Shown one piece after another: positions 58,501-64,000 of a DNA stretch of 64,000 nt. The notes beneath the pieces were generated by a model. The model did not search any database. It saw only the letters and a list, made by a program, of their open reading frames with translations, and had not been told where the DNA came from. The DNA is from Massilia sp. BJB1822 (GTDB lineage: Bacteria > Pseudomonadota > Gammaproteobacteria > Burkholderiales > Burkholderiaceae_D), in NCBI RefSeq assembly GCF_013369485.1, contig NZ_JABWEB010000012.1:1-64000 (forward strand), written 5' to 3'. The stretch's first letter is position 1. Every line of letters begins with the position of its first letter. The translations under genes and the position numbers were made by a program.

Positions 58501-58717
58501 CATGGAAATGATGGCGCGCCTGGCTTTGCTGCACAAGCAATGGCTAAGGCAAGCTCCCGCTTCGGCGCAAGCCGCTGGCGAATCCTGCCAGCAAATCCAT
58601 GCCCAGGACCGGCAAATGGCCCCCATGGGCAATGCGGCCATTGTTCTCAAGGCGCGTAATGCGGTATCGCCGTGTCTTGAAAAATCCTCTTTCGTGCAGA
58701 CGAAGGGCTTGGAGTGA
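55520..58717 (+). CDS. Giant wHTH-STAND-TPR regulator with a disturbed 5' end
   Basis: 1065 residues from GTG. An OmpR/CadC-like winged helix (residues 1-90) is followed by a STAND-type NTPase (FFGRDRAIAELY, P-loop VLGASGSGKTS at 152-162, Walker B-like LLVLDSLESLF), one transmembrane helix near 570-590 and TPR repeats to the end. Reading upstream in the same frame gives ETCFLLEHWRVNV, as homologues show, preceded by a TAG stop (55481-55483) and, before that, ATGCTTACAGAAAAG. So either a nonsense mutation has cut off five codons, or translation starts at CTG (55499) behind AGGAGA, or at this GTG. A TATAAT lies at 55396. It resembles membrane-linked signal-integrating regulators; the target is unknown. 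Confidence 0.82.
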   Translation: MAARQLESEEGTVPLEPLVMAILNYLCSHPMEMVSSDTLLAECWGNTAAGDNPVHKAIAVLRKALGDSSRSPRYIETIRMRGYRLVGRVQLLSEYGPRDNLDAWGRGSPFMGLASFDAQHAGVFFGRDRAIAELYERLAHQLSRGFPMVVVLGASGSGKTSLVQAGLIPLLQQKRAMRSAELAISSYSVLDLADSEHEDLFRLMAGGMLDWDHDGQAILSGYSIDGLAQQLRNDMPTVIQHLQLGLASFADERSPPLLVLDSLESLFTKAPPSVLAPWLVTLGDLIRSRLILVIALCRNDFYANLTQHPIFMEDKTAQAHMDLLPPDFEALAQIVRLPAQAAGLHYGRDPSGLQRLDDRICGDALHARDALPLLQYTLQTLYEAQEPGGLLSWAAYDALGGIEGAITTRAEAILNSLPETQQNAFPLLLPRLISTSTTDTTPTARWCAHAELQSTIEQSLVEALVEARLLTTAQYHGARSFRLAHEALLRRWQRITNWLNQHKSALIIRDELSGWVSRWLAAERARAFLLPNGQTLWKAQSTKEQFPFLFSGEMGEYLRLSYSSIQRREWLRRSVAFGAICLTMLAVLAAMRYARVAERAEHREWQSRRLSSFMLGELADRLRPIGKLDLLQSVGNEGLAVLGALPMENEAPQDVLQRAKSLVVIAEVHSTRGKGSIPTAIRSLDEADRLLALLEAKESILLGEYYKILGASAFWRGQIAFDQGQLQEAEKAMLAYRDASLRWQKARPDDREAGKELGFALNSLGSIAVHGMRWNEAGRYFELALAAKQAALASRPGDAELIHGVVNAQSWLSQSKHALGQDGQALALSDAALKLELGLYQAKPDEKMRLHELAVMHVRRAEALTGLGRYDEAISALEQSTVLLAQAVENDRHNLRWRAERVHLAAGLLLVRQEKDPTRQLHSELERLNDLIGSETEALEKQARLKKETLIRMGVVQAGIGLQEKRWDFAKEQIDTTSKMMDELQRQSNPGWQNMEMMARLALLHKQWLRQAPASAQAAGESCQQIHAQDRQMAPMGNAAIVLKARNAVSPCLEKSSFVQTKGLE

Positions 58718-58764
58718 AAAGGTACAGATTTTTCAACGCATCACCTATAACCATGGAGAGCGAA

Positions 58765-59262
58765 ATGTCCGAACCTAAGATTGAATATAAAACTTCCACT
58801 TATTATGTGGACGTGAATTTCATTGTTAATAAAAAGGGTGCAATAATTATTGGTGAATACAAATACCTTGATGAGACTGGCGATCATAAAAAACCGATCG
58901 CAGATGATATGGGAGCGGATAAACAGGATGGGAATGTTGATTTTGTCAGGTTTTCTGTTGGGGAGCCTCATGGGGGCACTCATTTTTTTAAGTTGCCAGA
59001 GGTAACGGATCTGTCAATATATACTGCCAAGCTTTATTGCGCCGTGGCCCACACCCTGGAAGAGAATGAGGAAATGGCGCCAAATATCATTTTTTCCAGC
59101 GATGGCAAGAAGCTGGCTATTCCCATTTACAAGGGAACCAGACGCGGCGTGATCCTGATCTTCCAGATTTTTAGGAATGGCGATTTGATCCAGATTGTCG
59201 GTAGTCCCGATCCGGAAATCGGCAATAGCACGAGCGGAGTGCCCGATAAGGCTGTACTTTAG
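58765..59262 (+). CDS. Hypothetical protein downstream of the STAND regulator
   Basis: 165 residues from the ATG with GGAGAGCGAA upstream (MSEPKIEYKTSTYYVDVNFIVNKKGAIIIGEYKYLDETGDHKK). It is beta-rich, soluble and lower in GC than its surroundings; GGTHFFKLPEVTDLSIYTAKLYCAVAHTLEENEE and IIFSSDGKKLAIPIYKGTRRGVILIFQIFRNGD follow. I do not recognise a family. It starts 48 bases after the regulator stop, so the two may be co-expressed and functionally linked. Confidence 0.75.
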   Translation: MSEPKIEYKTSTYYVDVNFIVNKKGAIIIGEYKYLDETGDHKKPIADDMGADKQDGNVDFVRFSVGEPHGGTHFFKLPEVTDLSIYTAKLYCAVAHTLEENEEMAPNIIFSSDGKKLAIPIYKGTRRGVILIFQIFRNGDLIQIVGSPDPEIGNSTSGVPDKAVL

Positions 59263-59273
59263 CGCTGGGAAAC

Positions 59274-59292
59274 CGGCCCCGTTTCGGGGCCG
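59274..59292 (+). terminator. GC hairpin after the hypothetical gene
   Basis: CGGCCCCG-TTT-CGGGGCCG, a perfect 8-base-pair stem 12 bases after the stop, with no T-tract. The rest of the gap up to 59627 contains no gene or clear element that I can see, apart from the AGGAGA ribosome site of the next gene. Confidence 0.6.
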
Positions 59293-59627
59293 AAGCAGGC
59301 TTCCGGCAACCTTACGAAATCATCCCGGCGCCGATTATGCGCGCTATCCGCTTCCTCAACGAGTGCTCCCCTCGCAGTAGAACATCCAGCTTGCAGCGCT
59401 AGAGCGGCTTGCAAGCACGGTTGCGGCCTATTTTTCCGTCGATAAATCAATACATTAGGAGTCCGTAAGTTTCCCGGAAGGTGGGATTGGCGAGGCTGGC
59501 TTACTGTGAGTACGTCAGCACGCAGCGGGTGGCTTCTTGCAGAACAAATACACCCCTCTGCTGATGGAATGCTCCCTGTCTCAACAGCTGAGTAAATCTA
59601 TGCTTTTCACCTCTAGGAGAATATATC

Positions 59628-60017
59628 ATGAGCAACGTGCCAGTCATCGGAACCTATGTTTCGGAAGACAATAACTTCACCCTCAAAATCAGTTCGGCCG
59701 ATCCTTCCAATGGCGCCATTCGCGGAACCTATGTCGCCAACTACAGCCCGGTTGGCCAGATCAATGTGGAAGGCGCCATTGGCGGCTACGCATGGGTATT
59801 CAACAAAGGCCAAGGGAAAGATGGCGTTGCGCCATTTACCGCTTCGTTCGGCGGCAGTGTTCGCCCGGATGGCCGCCCCTATTGCATCAATGACGCCTGG
59901 AGCGCCGTATATCTGCCCGATAACACCATCCTGGCAGAGGGCTCGCGTTCCTTCGTCAACCAGGATGGCGTGGCGGAAGTGCGCAGCCTGGGTACCAGGC
60001 GCTTCACCATCCGCTAA
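59628..60017 (+). CDS. Small beta-barrel-like protein, possibly avidin-like
   Basis: 129 residues after a strong AGGAGAATATATC leader; no signal peptide. The spacing of GTY...NFTLKIS...GAIRGTYV, INVEGAIGGYAWVFN, APFTASFGGSV, CINDAWSAVYL and SLGTRRFTI resembles the strand order of avidin/streptavidin (GTW, GxYxG, WTVAW-like, TSWSGxY, TxWLL, DxFxK). The Trp residues that cap biotin are mostly replaced (Tyr in GTY, Phe in WVF), so biotin binding is doubtful. The CDS is firm; the avidin resemblance is my reading and not proven. Confidence 0.78.
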   Translation: MSNVPVIGTYVSEDNNFTLKISSADPSNGAIRGTYVANYSPVGQINVEGAIGGYAWVFNKGQGKDGVAPFTASFGGSVRPDGRPYCINDAWSAVYLPDNTILAEGSRSFVNQDGVAEVRSLGTRRFTIR

Positions 60018-60075
60018 AAACTGATTTCGGCGCGAAATGGCCAGTCCGGTATTTTCTCCTGACAAGCTATTGTTT

Positions 60076-60164
60076 GCGCCAAATCAAACAATGTCACACC
60101 CTGGTGCCTCGGCGGCCCCGCCTGACACCAGGGTGTGACATTTACTGCGCCAGATCAAACATTG
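60076..60164. repeat. Compound intergenic repeat: inverted repeat inside an 18-base direct repeat
   Basis: A 17-base perfect inverted repeat (60090-60106 and 60126-60142, arms AATGTCACACCCTGGTG) with a 19-base loop is bracketed by two near-identical 18-base sequences, GCGCCAAATCAAACAATG (60076-60093) and GCGCCAGATCAAACATTG (60147-60164). It sits between convergent genes, so it may act as a terminator. The first bracket contains TTGCGCCAAATCAA, a match to the FixK/FNR box TTGA-N6-GCAA on the other strand. Confidence 0.7.
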
Positions 60165-60182
60165 CTGCTTCAGGCAGCGTGA

Positions 60183-60890
60183 CTAGACTATGAAATCCCA
60201 GGTTCCGTACAGCTGCAAGCCGGCGGCGCGGGCGGTGGCAATGGAGGCTTGGTTGTCGAGCTGGCAGCGGTACTGGGGATAGAAACCGAGCCGCAATGCG
60301 GTCTGGCTGATGGCGCGGACCAGGCGGCGGCCATGGCCTTTGCCTCGGAACGGGGGCAGGGTCAGCATGCCGAAGTCGGCGAGGTTGGAGTCCATCCAGG
60401 CGTACATGCTGCCGGCGCAAACCAGCCGCCCTTGCTCGAAGGCGCCGAAGACCAGCCAGTGATCCAGCTCGACGTAGGCGGCGTCCAGGTCTTCTTCCGT
60501 CGCGCTGGCGCAGAACTCGGCAAAAATGCCTTGGTCGTCCTGCGATAGCTGCCGGATTTCGCCAGGGACGGGTTCCTGCATGAGCGGCGCTAAATCGGCG
60601 GCAGGGAAATAGAGCAGATTGTCAGCGCCATACAAGGCGCAGCCGATGTCCACCACCCGCTGGCGCAGCAGGTCGAGGGACCAGTTGCCGCTGCCCGCGA
60701 TATCGAGCCGTCTGGCCAGTTCCGGTTTTAGCGTGATCAGGGTTTTGCCCGCGCGCGGCTGCAGAATCATGCCGTGTTCGTCCCCATCCAGCGTGGGATC
60801 ACTGGTGATCTGAAGCTGGTCGTCGGCGTACAGGATGCTGTCGCCGGAAAAAGTCTCTTGCCAGAAGTCGTGCACAACGCTGGAAAACAA
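60183..60890 (-). CDS. GNAT-family acetyltransferase (FR47-like C-terminal domain)
   Basis: 235 residues. The N-terminal 110 residues are a family-specific extension (MFSSVVHDFWQETFSGDSILYADDQLQITSDPTLDGDEHG); the C-terminal half is GNAT: LDHWLVFGAFEQGRLVCAGSMYAW, FGMLTLPPFRGKGHGRRLVRAISQTAL with the acetyl-CoA loop, YRCQLDNQASIATARAAGLQLYGTWDFIV. Convergent with the avidin-like gene. Substrate unknown. Confidence 0.85.
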   Translation of the reverse strand: MFSSVVHDFWQETFSGDSILYADDQLQITSDPTLDGDEHGMILQPRAGKTLITLKPELARRLDIAGSGNWSLDLLRQRVVDIGCALYGADNLLYFPAADLAPLMQEPVPGEIRQLSQDDQGIFAEFCASATEEDLDAAYVELDHWLVFGAFEQGRLVCAGSMYAWMDSNLADFGMLTLPPFRGKGHGRRLVRAISQTALRLGFYPQYRCQLDNQASIATARAAGLQLYGTWDFIV

Positions 60891-61341
60891 TCGCTACTCC
60901 CTCATTCTTGGTTGTAATCCATCTTGCCATAAGGGCAGGCGGGAAGGCTGTGCAAACGATGAAGACAGCAAGGATGAAATCCACTCATACCCGCCGGATT
61001 TGATAGGCAAACAATCCGGCGCCTTCGGATAGCATGTCGTTGCTGCGCGACTGGCCGATTGTCCTGGGGAGCCATTTTGTTGTCCTGACGAGCCAAGGCA
61101 TGTGTCCCGGGAGGCCAGTAGTGGCCTTATGGCTAGTATGAACTGTTTGCCGGCCGGGTAGCGACGGGCCGGAGGCAGGCAGCGCCTTCCCGGGTGTTCA
61201 GCCGGTTCCATCCCGGGACATTCCTGTGTGTAGCTTGTTTGCGTTGGCGCGGCCGTTTCGCTCGCTGCCTTGCAGGCGGTATCGCGTCGTTTGCATCTGA
61301 TAAAAAATCCATCTGAAAAAATCATTGATTGGAGAGACCAT
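60891..61341. other. 451-base intergenic region
   Basis: No frame here has coding character, a ribosome site or similarity I recognise. It contains the 16-base direct repeat pair at 61059-61095 and probably the promoters of the divergent GNAT gene and the SGNH hydrolase gene. Confidence 0.6.
61059..61095. promoter_or_regulatory. Two direct repeats 21 bases apart
   Basis: TTGTCCTGGGGAGCCA at 61059-61074 and TTGTCCTGACGAGCCA at 61080-61095 share 14 of 16 bases and repeat with a 21-base period, two helical turns. This layout is typical of operators for regulators binding as head-to-tail dimers (AraC type). It is about 250 bases before the SGNH hydrolase start. Confidence 0.5.
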
Positions 61342-62430
61342 ATGCCCACTCGCTTTCGTCGTGCCTTGCCTAAGCTGCTGCCTGCCCTGGTCCTGCTCAC
61401 CGCCGGATCGCAAGTAGCAGCCAGCACCCTGAACCAAAATGTTTCGTGGACCATCGACCGCCCCGGCACCAGCAATGTGTACCGCGTGGTGGCTTACGGC
61501 GACTCGATCTATGCCGGCTACAACGGCTCCACCGTCAACGCAGCCAAATATTCGGCGCCGACGGTGGATGCGGAATACCTCTCCGCGCAGTGGAACGCCG
61601 ACATCGAGAGTGTGCGCCGCACCAAGTCCGGCGCGATCGCCTCGGACGTGTACAACAACAAGATCGTTGCCGAACGCTCGTATATGCAAGCCAGTAATAC
61701 CCGCGTGGTGACGTTCGAAATGTGCGGCAACGACGGCCTGCAGGCGCGCACCGCTTTCAAGAGCCAGAGCGGCACCTGCGACGACAGCGTGCTGACGGCG
61801 GCCGAAGCGAACTGCAAGACCTATGTGACGGCGGCCATGGATTACATCAACGCCAACGCCTATTCCGGCGTGAAGCTGAAGGTGATTTCCAATCTCCACT
61901 ACCCAGGCTATACCGCTGACAATACCCCGAGCTCCTGCAAGGATCCAAAGACCGGCGCCACGGTGAATATGCAGGAAAAATTCCTGCCTTCGCTGGCCCG
62001 CATCAACCATATGATGTGCGATGTCGCGCGCCAGAAAGGCTTCATGTGCGCAGATAACTTCGCCCAATACATGGGTTCCGATTACGACAGCAATGGCGAT
62101 GGCCGCATCGACTCCGAGGCGCTGCGCTATGTTGCAGGGGAGAGCCAGGCCAGCTACGTCACCCGCATCACCTCGACCTTGCGTTCGACCATCCGCGACG
62201 CCAATGCCCACTTCGTGTCCGCCAGCAGCAGCTATGACTATATCCAGTCCGACGACACGCACCCGACCTATTCGGGCAGCACCGTCAGCGCCGGTCTTCT
62301 GGGCGGTTCCACCGGCAGCGGCGCGCCGCGCTATACCTCGTTCGTGGGCGGCAAGAACCCGATCTGGAACCAGTATGGCCATGAGCGCATGGGCTGGGCC
62401 GTTTCGACCTTCAATACGCCGGCGCCCTAA
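61342..62430 (+). CDS. Secreted SGNH/GDSL-type hydrolase
   Basis: 362 residues from the ATG behind GGAGAGACCAT. The signal peptide ends near QVAAS. SGNH blocks: VVAYGDSIYAGYNG (nucleophile Ser in GDS), a Gly position in the middle, the GND block in EMCGNDGLQ, and the C-terminal catalytic Asp-His in QSDDTHPTYSG. Several Cys (CGND, GTCDDS, NCKTY, SSCKDP, MMCDV, FMCADN) suggest disulfides in a periplasmic or secreted enzyme. It probably cleaves acetyl or acyl esters of a glycan or lipid. It begins a run with a proline-rich membrane protein and an Lnt-like acyltransferase. Confidence 0.85.
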   Translation: MPTRFRRALPKLLPALVLLTAGSQVAASTLNQNVSWTIDRPGTSNVYRVVAYGDSIYAGYNGSTVNAAKYSAPTVDAEYLSAQWNADIESVRRTKSGAIASDVYNNKIVAERSYMQASNTRVVTFEMCGNDGLQARTAFKSQSGTCDDSVLTAAEANCKTYVTAAMDYINANAYSGVKLKVISNLHYPGYTADNTPSSCKDPKTGATVNMQEKFLPSLARINHMMCDVARQKGFMCADNFAQYMGSDYDSNGDGRIDSEALRYVAGESQASYVTRITSTLRSTIRDANAHFVSASSSYDYIQSDDTHPTYSGSTVSAGLLGGSTGSGAPRYTSFVGGKNPIWNQYGHERMGWAVSTFNTPAP

Positions 62431-62451
62431 CGGCTGGGCATAGGTCATAAC

Positions 62452-63144
62452 ATGGAGACGCCACGCCGTCCCGAGCATCCACCGGCCAGTGGCGATACGG
62501 CCGGTGCTGGACAGGTGTGGCGTCCCAGCTCCGGCTATCTCCTCGTCGCCCTGGCGCTGGCCGTTGGCGGCCTTGCCTTGCTCTTCTTGATTTGGCGCTG
62601 GTCGGGAGAGGATGCGCCCGATGCTGCGCCGCCGCCTTCACCGGCGAGCAGCACGGTATCCAAGCCGTCCGCGCCAGTTTCCGCGCCAATGCCTGCGTCT
62701 GCGCCACAAGGCATCGTGCAAAAAGCGGTGCCGCGCTTGCCGGAAGGCGACGCCGATCCCACGCCCGATCTGGCAAGCTATGTCGCACGCGGCGAAAAGC
62801 CGAGCATGGCCGAGGTGATTGAGCGCCTGCATGCGCGCGGCGTGCATACCGGCCTTGGCGCATTTTCGCCGCCGGGAACCAGGCCGCCGCTGATCGGACT
62901 CGCCGTGCCTGAAGATTTCGAACTGCCGAAAGGCTATGTGCGCCATCATCAGGCTACCGATGACGGCCAGCGCATCGAGGCCGTTCTGATGTTCGCGCCG
63001 GATTTCCAGCTGCTCAATGCCGCCGGGCAGCCAGTCACCATGCCGAAAGACCGCGTCGTTCCGCCGGAACTGGCCCCGCCAGGGCTGCCGATCCGGCGCA
63101 TCGTCATTCCTCCACCAGTTGATCCGGCCCGACCGGGCCATTAA
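62452..63144 (+). CDS. Single-pass membrane protein with Pro/Ala-rich linker
   Basis: 230 residues: a short cytoplasmic Pro-rich head, one transmembrane helix (YLLVALALAVGGLALLFLIW, about residues 29-48), a Pro/Ser/Ala-rich periplasmic linker (about 53-95) and a C-terminal domain with TPDLASYVARGEKPSMAEVIERLHARGVHTGLGAF, PPGTRPPLIGLAVPEDFELPKGYVRHHQATDDGQRIEAVLMFAPDF. I do not recognise that domain. It lies 21 bases after the SGNH hydrolase gene and 5 before the acyltransferase gene, so it is probably an operon partner of both. Confidence 0.75.
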   Translation: METPRRPEHPPASGDTAGAGQVWRPSSGYLLVALALAVGGLALLFLIWRWSGEDAPDAAPPPSPASSTVSKPSAPVSAPMPASAPQGIVQKAVPRLPEGDADPTPDLASYVARGEKPSMAEVIERLHARGVHTGLGAFSPPGTRPPLIGLAVPEDFELPKGYVRHHQATDDGQRIEAVLMFAPDFQLLNAAGQPVTMPKDRVVPPELAPPGLPIRRIVIPPPVDPARPGH

Positions 63145-63149
63145 GAACT

Positions 63150-64000
63150 ATGAGACAAATCTCCCATTCCAGAATGCTCATCGCGGCGGGCATTCTGGCG
63201 AGTGCGGTCCTGTCGGCCATGTATGCGCGCGGCGAATGGCTGTTCGGCTTCATCCTGCTGGCGCCTTGGCTGCGCGCGCTGGATGCCAGCCGCACGTGGA
63301 CCTCCACGCTGGCCTGCGCCTATGCTATGTCGGTGGCTTTCACGGCGGCCGTCTTCGCCTGGTTCGGTATCGCGTTTGGACGGTATACGCAGATTGGCGA
63401 GGTCACGGGCCTGGCCGCGCTGCTGCTTTGCGCCCCCTTGTTCCAGCCGCAGTTTTTCGCCTTCGCGCTGGTGCGCCGTGCATGCACCGGCCGCTATGGC
63501 CTGGCGCTGCGGGCGCTGGCGGCTGCGGCGGCCTGGGTGGCGGCGGAAAGGCTGCTGCCACGGTTGTTCAGCGACACGCTTGGCTACGGCTTGTATCCAT
63601 CGCCGCTGCTGCGCCAGGCCGCCGATGTGGGCGGCGGGGCAGGGCTGACGCTGCTGCTCCTGCTGGCGAATGAAGGCGTCGCGGCGGTCCACGCGCGTTG
63701 GGCTGGCGGCTGGCGCGCGGCGCTGCGGCCTCTCGCGCTGGCGGTGCTGGTGCCCTTGCTGCTGGCGACATATGGGGCGTTTGCACTGTCCGGCAGTCCG
63801 GCGTCCGCTGCCAAGCCTTTGCGCATGGGATTGGTGCAGGCGAATATGGTGGACTACGAAGGCCAGCGCAAATTGAAAGGTGCGCATGCCGTCGTGCGCG
63901 ATGTGCTTGACCGGCACTTCGCCATGAGCTACGACGCCGTGGTGCGGCAGCGCGCGGACGCGGTGTTGTGGTCGGAGACGGCCTATCCCACCACCTTCGG
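63150..64000 (+). CDS. Lnt-like apolipoprotein N-acyltransferase homologue (3' end outside window)
   Basis: 283 residues are visible before the window ends. The first 210 form six or so transmembrane helices (ILASAVLSAMYARGEWLFGFILLAPW, then AYAMSVAFTAAVFAWFGIAFGRY), as in Lnt. Then the nitrilase-like domain begins with RMGLVQANMVDYEGQRK and reaches VLWSETAYPTTF, where the Glu corresponds to the first catalytic residue of Lnt (WPETAFP). The sequence is diverged from housekeeping Lnt, and the SGNH and membrane-protein neighbours are not those of the usual lnt locus. It may acylate a different substrate. Confidence 0.82.
   Translation, partial: MRQISHSRMLIAAGILASAVLSAMYARGEWLFGFILLAPWLRALDASRTWTSTLACAYAMSVAFTAAVFAWFGIAFGRYTQIGEVTGLAALLLCAPLFQPQFFAFALVRRACTGRYGLALRALAAAAAWVAAERLLPRLFSDTLGYGLYPSPLLRQAADVGGGAGLTLLLLLANEGVAAVHARWAGGWRAALRPLALAVLVPLLLATYGAFALSGSPASAAKPLRMGLVQANMVDYEGQRKLKGAHAVVRDVLDRHFAMSYDAVVRQRADAVLWSETAYPTTF

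Noticed and set aside
1..64000. CRISPR array, rRNA, tRNA, intact insertion sequence or prophage
   Set aside because: No regularly spaced repeats, no rRNA or tRNA-like folds that I could recognise by eye, and no transposase, integrase or phage structural gene.

Overview
The window looks like a GC-rich beta-proteobacterial chromosome. Burkholderiales is likely, and Oxalobacteraceae (Massilia/Duganella/Janthinobacterium-like) is my best guess from gene content and codon use; this is an inference, since no rRNA or tRNA gene is present. Genes run on both strands in short operons, with several convergent pairs sharing hairpin terminators.

39-9015: an eight-gene, translationally coupled operon for 2,3-dihydroxybenzoate (DHB). 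It encodes a tandem aminotransferase, an isochorismate synthase, an SDR, a DHB-AMP ligase, a cupin, a stand-alone isochorismatase, an acyl-CoA-dehydrogenase-like flavoprotein and an EntA-type dehydrogenase. No aryl carrier protein or NRPS is visible; they may lie upstream of the window. 9094-12334: a VOC protein, a DMT exporter, a small protein, a frameshifted esterase/TPR remnant and a TacA-TacT toxin-antitoxin pair with its operator. 12516-17519: a complete branched-chain 2-oxoacid dehydrogenase operon (bkdA1-bkdA2-bkdB-lpd).

17572-19563: a Tat-type, PhlG-like C-C hydrolase divergent from an IclR regulator, with GGAAC palindromes between them. 19622-23570: a cobalamin riboswitch in front of a TonB-dependent receptor and a PepSY membrane protein. 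23655-25148: formaldehyde detoxification (FrmR operator, frmR, frmA). 25281-34377: an orphan propeller histidine kinase, a PEP-mutase/isocitrate-lyase family enzyme, secreted hypothetical proteins, a TPR protein, a DUF5694-like protein and a small protein.

34573-43822: a serine hydrolase, a QseBC-like two-component pair, a secreted protein and a lipoprotein, a MocR regulator divergent from benE, a TetR/reductase pair and a LysR regulator. 43999-46484: a decayed patch, with a DUF1579-like gene, a fic toxin gene split by an in-frame stop next to its apparently intact antitoxin, and a mosaic scar made of pieces of two neighbouring genes. 46547-54865: an MFS transporter divergent from a cyoABCD quinol oxidase operon that also carries SURF1 and the RegB/RegA redox two-component system, suggesting local redox control of respiration.

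54870-64000: a cupin; a very large wHTH-STAND-TPR regulator whose 5' end contains an in-frame stop; small hypothetical proteins (one with an avidin-like sequence pattern); an intergenic repeat with FNR/FixK-like boxes; a GNAT protein; and finally an SGNH hydrolase, a proline-rich membrane protein and an Lnt-like acyltransferase cut by the window edge.
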